A stretch of DNA of 64,000 nt from Bretschneidera sinensis (Eukaryota; Streptophyta; Magnoliopsida; Brassicales; Akaniaceae). A model generated the notes under the pieces. The model was not told the DNA's origin, made no database searches, and saw only the letters and a list, made by a program, of their open reading frames with translations. Shown here piece by piece: positions 55,220 through 64,000 of the stretch (position 1 is its first letter; each line of letters starts with the position of its first letter). Location: the NCBI GenBank assembly GCA_023935145.1, contig CM043703.1, forward strand, positions 23,075,727 through 23,139,726, written 5' to 3'. The position numbers and the translations under genes were made by a program.

Positions 55220-56350
55220 AATCTTCTAGGTCTTCATCCTCCTCTTCATTCTCTTCATTTTCTTCATCTTCCTCTGGATTTGGATCAAAAGATGAACCTG
55301 GATAGGTGGCAAAGTGGGAAAGTGATCCATGTCACAACCAGTAGCGGAGGCAAGGTGTTGGTACATCTGACCAAAAGAAGAATATACTCCCGTCTGATAA
55401 TTAGCTTGCCTAGCCAAGAATCATTCCTGACGATCAAATCTATCATGCAAGAATTTCTGATGCTTGTCAAAATGAATCTTTAAATGCTCAAGGCGCTTGG
55501 CAACAGTGAAATGCCTAGAGGGAGGAGGGGGGCAGCAATCGCTGCTCTCCCTCCCAGAGCTGGCGGCCTTGAGGCTTTAATCAGAGTGAGCATGCCATCA
55601 TGGATGGGCTTCTTGGGTTGCCGGGCCTCCTCATCAGAACTGTACTGGACTCCGGCTTGGATGCATAATTGGGTAATTAAGGAAGAGAAATACAATCCAA
55701 GCTTTTATTGCACAGTGTGTATGATAGAATTAAATATGATCTAGCCCACATCAATAGTCATGCCCATTAAAATGGCATAAATCAGAACAGCTCTCTCAAT
55801 AGTAAGGTCACTAGTGTGTAGCAAGCATCAACCTCTAACATACAAAATATTGCCAAGCTCGAGCATTGACAGTCAGAGAAGTACCGGGCAAGGTAGCTTT
55901 ATCACCCGTCATTTTCCATGTAGTGCCCGGAATATAGAGAGTATTGCAAATCTCTTCATAATTAATATTAGATGCATATGCACTATACTCACTATTTTCT
56001 ATGTCAGGTAGCCCATAGAATATATGGATAGATGTGCTGCTAAAAGAAACTGTTTTTCCTCTCACCTTCACCTTACCATTCCTTTGTTCTTCTGCATTAG
56101 CATAGAATTCTCTAACCACATTTGTGAGGGAATGAGATGGTTGTCTAGCAAATGTACCCCAATGCCTATCAATAATCATTCTAAACAAGGTTGGGTTCCC
56201 CCTCTCTGTGATATTGAATCCTCTCTCAGGAATGGGTTTTCTAGTGTGTAGCATCTTAACATATTTCTCACTAGCCTCAAAACTAACAAATTTGCTCTCA
56301 TCATACTCTTGAGGTTATTTCCCACTTGGTCTCTTGGTTTTAGGGGCCAT
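55220..56350 (-). pseudogene. Athila-type post-pol ORF (plant transposon protein domain)
   Basis: It starts MAPKTKRPSGK at 56350 and has an early stop near 56315. The clearest block, 56254-55835, begins MLHTRKPIPERGFNITERGN and contains FGLP-like YGLPDIENSEYSA and TVNARAWQYFVC. This is the domain often called 'putative plant transposon protein' in Athila relatives. Weaker frames go on to an acidic tail (DPNPEEDEENEENEEEDEDL) ending at about 55220. Role unknown; sometimes called env-like, but I see no membrane helix here. Confidence 0.75.
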
Positions 56351-56699
56351 TTGAATCAAATTTATAGAATAATGGAACTAATTCAAAATTAACCACCCAA
56401 ATAGCACAAATAAACAACAAAGAGAAGAAATTGGTCTTACTTGATGCTCAAAGTTGGAGAGAAGAATGAGTACCCACCAATTTGAAGTTTTCTTGATGAA
56501 CCCAAAATCCTCTTAGTACCAAGCTTTTTGGAGAAATTTCCAACAAAATCTGCAATATTAGTGCTCAATCCTTCAAGAAATGATGTTAGAATCAAGAAAT
56601 TTTGAGTAAAAGTGAGTGGGTAAGTGAGGGTTTGGAGAGAGGATGAGAGAGAGATGAGTGTGCTGTGTTTTTGCAGAAGAGAAATGAAGAAAATAATGT

Positions 56700-56900
56700 G
56701 GGCACGAACAGGTGGCGCCGCGGCTTGGCTGAGGGCGCTCCGCGGCTTGAAGGATGGGCGTGTGGCATGCATTCTGTGAGCTGCAGCGCACAAGTTACTA
56801 GGCTGCAGCGTGCTGATGTACACCTGGGCCTGGTGCTGTGGGGCGAGGCGTGCTGTGGGTCGGGCCTAGTCACACGGGCTGCTAGGCTGGTGAAAAAAAC
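56700..56900. other. GC-rich island between pol and the post-pol ORF
   Basis: About 200 bp with many CpG and ctgcagcg/gcgtgctg words inside AT-rich DNA. Long chance frames on both strands arise from the composition. No gene recognised. Confidence 0.4.
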
Positions 56901-57099
56901 TTGTTTGTGTGCCAAATAAAATTATAAAATTAGCAAAATAAAATTAATAAAAATAGATGTTAAACTAAAAATTAGATTAAAACAAACAAAAAAAAGAGAA
57001 CTAAAAATTAAAATTGAAATGAACTTAATTAAAAACAAAATAAACAAACAAAACAAAAGAAAAAGAAATAAAAACATACCTGTGTGGTGTGGTCAAGAT

Positions 57100-58370
57100 G
57101 AATAGACCGGATCCATAAGTGGGATGTTTTTCACTTCCGGATCTCGCTTATCAATTAAGATTTTAAGGCATTGACCATTTACTTTAAAGATCCGACAATC
57201 TCTAGTTTCCTCAATTTCTATCGCCCTATTTGCAAAACATTTTTCACTACAAAAGGGCCGGTCTACCTCGACCGAAGTTTTCCTGGATGCTTATGGAGTC
57301 TAGAATCGTATAAGAACACCCAATCATTAGGCTTGAATGTTTTCTTCGAAATATTTTTATCATGAAACACTTTCATCTTCACCTTATAGATTCTCGAGTT
57401 CTCATAAGCATCATTTCTTAACTCCTCTAACTCGGTCAACTGATATTTCCTAAGCTTACTCGCCTCTCTTATGTCAAAATTGAAAGACTTGATGGCCTAA
57501 TAAGCTCGATGCTCGAGCTTTACAGGTAAGTGGCAAGGCTTTCCAAAAACAAGCCTATATGGTGACATACCTAAAGGGGTTTTGAAAGCTGTACAGTAAG
57601 CCTAAAGCGCATCAACTAGTCTTAAAGACCAATCCTTGCGATCCGGGTTGACCGTTTTTTTCTAGAATTTGTTTAATTTCCCTATTTGCATGTTCTATTT
57701 GTCCACTTGTCTGTGGGTGATAGGCAGTAGAGATCTTATGTAACACCCCATATTTTCTCATCAAAGCTTCAAAAGAACGATTGCAAAAATGCGTACCTCG
57801 ATCACTAATTATAGCACGTGGTGTACCAAATCGAGATAACACATTTTCTTTTAGGAATTTAATTACCGTTCTATTATCATTGCTTCAGCAAGCTACTGCC
57901 TCTACCTATTTTGACACATAATCTATTTCCACAATGATATATTGATATCCGAAAGAAGGAGAAAATGGTCCCATAAAATCAATGCCCCAACAATCAAAGA
58001 TTTCAATCACTAAAATTGGGTTTAAGAGCATCATATTACGACGAGACACAGCTCCTAACTTTTAACACTTTTCACATGAGCGAAAATAGATGTTTGTATC
58101 TTTAAACAAGGTAGGCCAATAAAATCTACACTGCAAAATTTTTGTAGCGGTTTTTCTCATTGAAAAGTGGCCTCCACAAGCTTGGGAGTGACAAAATTCC
58201 AAGACGCTAACAATCTCTTCATTAGGGATGTGCTGCCTTAAAATTTGGTCAGGGCAGTACTTGAAAAGATAAGGGTCATCCCAATAAAAATTACATACCT
58301 CATTCAAGAACTTCATTTTGTCTTGAGCGCTCCAATCCATTGGTATCTCACCGGTAGCCAAATAATTCAC
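57100..58370 (-). pseudogene. Athila-like integrase
   Basis: Minus strand: an HHCC zinc finger region with HSQACGGHFSMRKTATKIL and SCEKC at 58180-58062. Core [17 protein letters not shown] and [18 protein letters not shown] lie at 57840-57680. The C-terminal LYDSRLHKHPGKLRSRW is near 57290, and the tail KVNGQCLKIL near 57170. Several stops and shifts. Confidence 0.88.
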
Positions 58371-58382
58371 GATATGAGCAAA

Positions 58383-59840
58383 CTATGGTAGAGAAGTAAC
58401 AGAGAGTAAATGCTCATCAGGAAAATCATCTTTGATTGGCATGTCATCAGAGGTGTCCTCAAATGTGAGACTCAAGAGATGGTCAACCACTACATTCTCT
58501 ACTCCTTTCTTGTCTTTGATGGTGATGTCAAATTCTTGTAAGAGTAAGGTCCACCGTATTAGTCGTGCCTTAGTATCTTTCTTTGTAAGAAGATACTTAA
58601 GGGTTGCATGATCTATGAAGATAAGAATAAGAAAACCAATTAAATAAGCATGAAACTTGTCCAAAGCAAATACTACAGCTAGCAATTCTTTTTCAGTAGT
58701 GGAGTAATTCATTTGAGAACTATTTAGGGTTTTACTAGAATAGTAAATGACATAAGGTTTCCCCTCTCTTCACTGTCCAAGAACAGCACCTACAGCAAAG
58801 TCACTAGCATCACACATGATTTCGAAAGGTAAAGTCCAATCAGGTGACTGCATTATGGGTGCTGAAGTAAGCTTTCCAATCAACATTTTAAAGGCCTTTT
58901 GACAAGATTTTGTCCACTCAAATGGGACATCTTTAACTAGGAGGGCACATAGTGGTCTAGTTATATTGGAAAAGTTTTGTATAAACCTCCTATAAAAATC
59001 AGCATGACCAAGGAAGGATCTCACATCCTTTACTGCTTTAGGTGTAGGAAACTTAGAGACTAATTCAATCTTAGATTGATCAACCTCTATCCCCTTAGAA
59101 GAAACAATATACCCTAAGACAATACCAGAAGGTACCATGAAATGGCATTTTTCCCAATTTAAGACTAATTCCTTTTTCTCACAACAAATCAATACTCTTT
59201 CTAAATTCATTAAGCATGCATCAAATGAAGATCCAAAAATAGTTAAGTCATCCATAAAAACTTTCATGCAATTTTCAACCATGTCACTAAAAATGCTCAT
59301 CATGCAACGTTGAAAAGTAGCAGGTGCATTACACAATCGAAATGGCATTCTACAAAAAGCATAAATGCCAAAGGGATAAGTGAAAGTGGTTTTATCATGG
59401 TCTTCTAATGCAATTTCAATTTGATAATAACCAGAATAACCATCCAAGAAACAATAAAAAGGATGACCAACTACACACTCAAGAATTTGATCGATAAAAG
59501 AGAGTAGGAAATAGTCTTTCTGGGTGGCAACATTTAATTTTCTGTAATCAATGCACATTCGCCACTCGGTTACAAGTTTTGTAGGGACTAACTCCCCTTG
59601 GTCATTCTTTACCACATTGACACCGGACTTTTTAGGAACGACTTGTGTAGGACTTACTCATTTACTATCAGCTATGGGATATATAATTCCCACATCTAAT
59701 AGTTTTAACACTTTATTTTTCACTACTTTTTTCATAGTGGGGTTAAGCCTACGTTGGGGGTCTCTATGAAGACTAGTTCCTTCATCTAAATTTATCTTAT
59801 GAGAACAGATTAGGGGACTAATACCTTTTAAATCGGCCAT
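58383..59840 (-). pseudogene. Athila-like reverse transcriptase and RNase H
   Basis: An open block 59615-58770 carries RT motifs WRMCIDYRKLN, FLDGYSGYYQI, MPFRLCNAPATFQRCM and the catalytic FMDDLTIFG (F in place of the usual Y), then connection FLGHADFYRRFI and RNase H start CDASDFAVGAVLGQ. The frame from 58712 continues with MNYSTTEKELLAVVFALDKF and DHATLKYLL. The preceding block 59840-59658 is the RT N-terminal arm. Confidence 0.92.
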
Positions 59841-59968
59841 GTTCCAACCTAAGGCTGTTTTATGTTTATTTAAGGTCCGAATTAATTTCTCACCTTGAGA
59901 CTCAGATAATTTACATGAGATATAACAGGAAAAGTATCACCTGGACTGAGAAAGACATGCTTTAAACC

Positions 59969-60817
59969 CTAAGGTAGTGGCTTCAATTCAACCTTCGTTG
60001 CTTCCACACTTAAAGGGATTTGTTTCTTGCTTCTCTCGGGCGACTCCTCAAACTTTAATTGCCATGTCCGAGTGCCATAATCCCAAGATTTATCAAAAAT
60101 AGCACAAATATCAATTATATCATATTTATCATTAATTGAATCAAACTCAGAATTAGTAAGAAAATGCTTAAGAGGATCAAAATCATGAGCTATGGAAACT
60201 CCCCTATCGATGAGTGACTCGATCATGTATAACTGGTGGTTCTCGTCCTCATCTTCTGGCTATTTTGCAACATTAAAGATGTTCACCTCGAGGGTTATGT
60301 TTCCAAAGGATAGCTTCATAAGTCCATTCCTACAATTAATAAGAGCATTTGCAGTAGCAAGGAAAGGTCTACCCAAAATCAAAGGAATTTTAGAGTTAGT
60401 GTCAACAACAGAAGTAGTATCAAGGATTAGGAAATCAACAGGATAATAAAATTTATCAATTTGAATTAGAACATCCTTTACCACACCCCAGGGTACTTTG
60501 ACTGAACGGTCAGCCAATTACAATACCACAGCGGTTGGTTTGATTTCTCCCAAACCCAGTTGCAAATAAATAGAAAATGGCATCAGATTTACACTAACTC
60601 CTAAATCTAGCAATGCTTGTCCAACCTCATTATTTCCAATGCTACATGCAATGGTTGGACAGCCAGGATCCTTATATTTGGGGTAAATCCTTTGTTCAAT
60701 TAAAGCACTAACTTGCTCTGTTAGGAATGTTGTTTTCTTTACATGGTACTTCTTCTTAATGGTACACAAATCCTTGAGAACCTTTGCATAGGTAGGAACT
60801 TGTTTAATCACATGCAA
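59969..60817 (-). pseudogene. Athila-like aspartic protease region
   Basis: Frame 60817-60518 includes VGQALLDLGVSVNLMPFS (active-site D in DLGxS, as in this clade). 60517-60260 includes the flap/core IPLILGRPFLATANALI. 60226-59969 leads into RT. Stops separate the three. Confidence 0.85.
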
Positions 60818-61347
60818 AAGAGGAAGATTAAGTTTTACTTGCCTTAGGTTCTCTAGGATTTGTTTAGGTCCAAATTTTTCTTGTTTGATTTCAAGGCTTA
60901 AGGGAATAGTGTCTTAACAGGACTTTTGGTTACCTCAGGGTCCTTGGGCAGCTCCAATCCATTGCTACCTTAACCCTTTTCCACATCCTTGGATTTGTTC
61001 GTTGTAGGGATGTGTAATGTCTTACCATTTCTTGTCACAATGGCATTCACATTTTTCAGATTTGTTTGTGCTATGTATTGACCATGGGGTGTGGACTGAG
61101 CTTGAGAAGGGAACTTACCTCACTCATTCATACTCAAGGAGCCCATCAGTTTGGTTACTTGGCTATTTATTTCCTTATTCTCTTCAACAACCTGCATAAT
61201 TAATGCCTCACATCTTTGGTTTGTCTTACCCTGTGCCTCTATAAAAGCATGTAAAGTGTCTTCTAAAGAACTCCTAGAGGATGAGGGTGCATGATATGGT
61301 GTAGGATATGATCTAGGGGGTTGTGCAAGCTGTTGCTTTTCAGATTT

Positions 61348-62503
61348 TCAGCTGAAGTTAGGGTGATTGCGCCACCCCAGATTATAGGTATTAGAGAAGG
61401 GTATCAAAGGCTTGTTATACATGCCTAAGGCATTACATTGTTCCTCATATATCCCTCTCATATAAGTAAATATGGGACATTCTTGGGCGGGATAGCCTAC
61501 CCCGCCACACACAAAACATGGTTCCAAAGATTCAGCTTGATTAGCCATGTGTGTTGGCTTTGAGCCTTTAGTTTTTAATGCATCTAACTCCCTAGTGAGC
61601 ATTTCAACCTGAGCCTTTAGGTTGTCTTCTTCCCTAAGATGGTATATTCCATCACCACTTGGGTTTCTTATAGGTCGTGACCTATTTGTGCTTTCAGTAG
61701 CACTAGGTCCAGTTCAAGTGTGAGCTTTTTCAGCACGCTCATTGAGGTATTCTATGGCCTCATCAGGGTTTTTTTTACAAAAATTTACCATTACACATCA
61801 TCTCTACAAATTGGCGCTCTATATATGTAAGTCTTTCATACAAATAGCTCACTAAGCGTCAATTCTCATACCTATGATGAGGACACATACTTAACAGCTC
61901 CTTAAATTTCTCCCAAGACTGATACGGAGTCTAATTGTCCTTTTGTGCAAAGGTGGAGATTTGTCTTTTTAAAGCATCGGTCTTATGTTGAGGGAAGCAT
62001 TTATTAAAGAAGACTTGAGTCATCTCATTCCATGATCCAATAGATCGTGGTCTCAGTGAGTATAGCTAACTCTTAGCTTTATCCTTCAAAGAGAAAGGAA
62101 AAAACTTGAGTCTTACGATATCATCAGTTGCATATTGACTATGAAAAGTCGTAACTACTTCCTTAAACTCCTTAATGTGTACATATAGGTTTTCATTTTC
62201 CAAGCTATAAAATGTAGGGAGTAATTGTATCATCCCTGTTTTGAAATCTTGATGGCGAGTGTTGGTTGGAAACATGATGCATGATGGTGTGGCTATTCGG
62301 CTAGGATACAAGTAATCTTTAAGTGTCCTAGCAACATTCTCATTAAGGTTTTCAGCTATGTTAACAAAGTCTTCTAAATTCTCGTTTAGGTGTACACTAG
62401 GGTTTAATCTAGGCGAGGTTTCACTAACGGACGTGGAAGGAAATGGTAGCTCTACTTCGGGTCCTTTAATGACTCTACCTCGCGAATCTCTTGGTCTGAG
62501 CAT
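61348..62503 (-). pseudogene. Athila-like gag with zinc knuckle
   Basis: Frame 62503-62066 starts MLRPRDSRGRVIKGPEVELP and has FKTGMIQLLPTFYSLENENL, a gag domain. Between 62066 and 61602 the frame is broken. 61602-61348 holds CFVCGGVGYPAQECP, a CCHC knuckle in which the His position is Tyr. Confidence 0.82.
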
Positions 62504-62659
62504 ACACCAAATAAGTTAAAAGGAAATAATTAAAACAGAACAAATAAAAGAGATCAGAAAATCAAAAACTTAAGGAAAGGAACAATAGTACCGTCTTGTC
62601 ATAGAGTTGATAATCTTCCTTGTACTTAAGCATGTTTCCCCGGAAACGGTGACAAAATT

Positions 62660-63943
62660 TGATTACACTCAAACTAATAAGTGATTATTGTGTATAGTTG
62701 AGGTGTCGATCCTATGAGGAAAAACGATCTATAAAGGAAAAGTGCAAACCTTAACACGAACGATAACAATCAAGTGAGAAAATATGAATTTTGATAATGA
62801 AGTAATTGTGAGAAAATTGTGTAAATAGATTGAAGAATATAATAAAGGAACAAAAAGGTTCCGGGAATCCACTCTATGTTCGTTGCCTTATTCCAATCTT
62901 GATTTAGTTGTTTTTATCTCGATTGCAAGTTTCATATCCCAAACAGACAATCGACAAATATTCAATCAAAGCATATGTATACCCTAATGTAATTGATATG
63001 AATTACTCTTTGCTTTTGATTTAAGCACACATGACCTATCCTATAGATTTATCAAGAAACGAAAACGTAGCTTAATGACAATATCGCAGTAATGGACAAA
63101 CCTAAAAGATAAATCTACCGGACTCAATCACATCCAAACAATCTTGACATAAGAGAGCATGACCAGACTTATATCGAGGAGAAAGATATAATCACCTGAT
63201 TAAGGGAAAATCTTCTAATAAATAGTAAATCATAACAATATTTTGACAACAAATCCCAACTACAATTGAATCAATAAAGGAAAATAAGAACAATTACACC
63301 TAGGGGTTCATCCCTTCGCCTTGCTTGGAGATTAGTTGGCCGCGGAGTTCATGCTTGAACACTTTGATGGAGAGTGTGGTAGCTTTCTTGGGTTTTTCAG
63401 TCTTAATGATGTCTCTGTTATCAAACCCTAAGTGATCTATTTATAATACAAAAGGTCCAAGGGTGTTTTTGGGTTTAAACTATCATTAAAGTCCTAATTA
63501 GGTCATGACACGAAGCAGGGGATCATGTGCGCACCGCGGCTCTGCCTAATCTTTGGTGAGGTAAGCTTCTGGGTGCCGCGGCTCTGTCTGGTCCAGGCCG
63601 TGGCGCACGCTGAAGACTTTCTTGCTCTTTTGGGTTTGGTTCTGGAGGCTGAGGCTTCAACTTCTTCAGGCCGCAGTGCCCATACTTTAAGACTTGGTTT
63701 CTCTTCATTTTGTTCTTTCGCAACCATGCCCTCACTAGAATGTACATTGAAGCATCGTGCTTTAAGCTATGTTAGCTTTCCATCTCTTTTGAACTCAAAG
63801 TACTTGAAAATGCACCGAAATAAGTCAATGATCCAAGAATATCACTTTAGAGTTGTTAAGGTATAAAAGTGTAATTCAAACCTCAATCAACCCTAAAATG
63901 CTAACAAATAAGTACTGTTACGATGAATTTTATGACTCTCATC
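62660..63943 (-). repeat. 5' LTR of the Athila-like element
   Basis: Partner of 52190-53481. It ends TAGTTTGAGTGTAATCA next to the primer site. Its upstream edge is at about 63943, where similarity to the other LTR stops. Confidence 0.88.
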
Positions 63944-64000
63944 CTCGCTCGAGTGCAAATAGTCCAGAGACTACCCGAGCAACAGTACTGAAGCTGTTAA
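63944..64000 (+). mobile_element. Probable continuation of the plus-strand gypsy element
   Basis: Non-LTR sequence after the 5' LTR edge. Its ctcgagtgcaaat wording matches the leader at 52119-52180. It runs off the window. Confidence 0.45.

Larger units (their letters stand above)
52190..63943 (-). mobile_element. Near-complete Athila-like Ty3/gypsy element, 11.75 kb
   Basis: LTRs at 62660-63943 (5') and 52190-53481 (3') share long blocks with few differences. The primer-site-like TGTCACCGTTTCCGGGGAAAC is on the minus strand just inside the 5' LTR (62633-62653), and tagttgggggtta is the polypurine tract at 53482-53494. In transcript order come gag, zinc knuckle, protease, RT/RNase H and integrase, then an extra ORF after pol as in Athila. 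All are broken by stops or frameshifts. No clean 5-bp target duplication is seen. Confidence 0.9.

Noticed and set aside
56437..56919. Several frames of 70-130 codons on both strands
   Set aside because: All overlap one GC-rich island and none resembles a protein family; compositional artefact.
63525..63866. 113-codon frames at 53062-53403 and 63525-63866
   Set aside because: They are the same stretch of the two LTRs of the Athila-like element; the frame is due to the GC-rich LTR patch, and there is no domain.

Overview
This window is nuclear DNA of a eudicot plant: AT-rich, intron-split and crowded with plant-type retroelements (Ty1/copia, Ty3/gypsy of the Athila kind, L1-like LINEs, TRIMs, tRNA-derived SINEs). 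The repeat families suggest a woody dicot, but I cannot name the species from sequence alone.

Left half (1-37.5 kb): one very long minus-strand gene. I could join 16 exons from the ATG at 37537 down to 914. They form a single open frame of 1,196 codons; the last short exon lies beyond the left edge, behind a copia element. The product resembles a plant-conserved, helical ARM-like protein of about 1,180-1,220 residues with no function known to me (from memory, Arabidopsis At3g12590). Its introns carry almost all other features here. Intron 12 (14.5 kb) holds LINE pieces, a full copia element, a SINE and a 2.2-kb non-autonomous LTR element. Intron 11 has a TRIM-like remnant. Intron 5 (8.5 kb) holds three LINE pieces and a TRIM. 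Intron 2 has a LINE 3' end and a SINE, and intron 1 has two tandem duplications. Two of the 15 complete introns use GC-AG borders.

Middle (37.5-44.5 kb): the gene's 5' flank and AT-rich intergenic DNA. It contains an orphan housekeeping-type promoter patch near 39.7-39.9 kb, a long-TIR DNA element near 42 kb, and a decayed peroxisomal enoyl-CoA isomerase pseudogene (43.9-44.5 kb) that still ends in the peroxisome signal SKL.

Right third (44.5-64 kb): a nest of LTR retrotransposons. A minus-strand gypsy remnant (3' LTR 44520-46051, integrase up to 50455) is broken by a large solo LTR (46593-48546). Next comes a plus-strand gypsy 5' LTR with its primer-binding site (50648-51965). Its body is split by a near-complete minus-strand Athila-like element (52190-63943) with both LTRs, gag, protease, RT/RNase H, integrase and the extra downstream ORF typical of Athila. 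All transposon reading frames carry stops or frameshifts. The only apparently functional protein gene is the long host gene.
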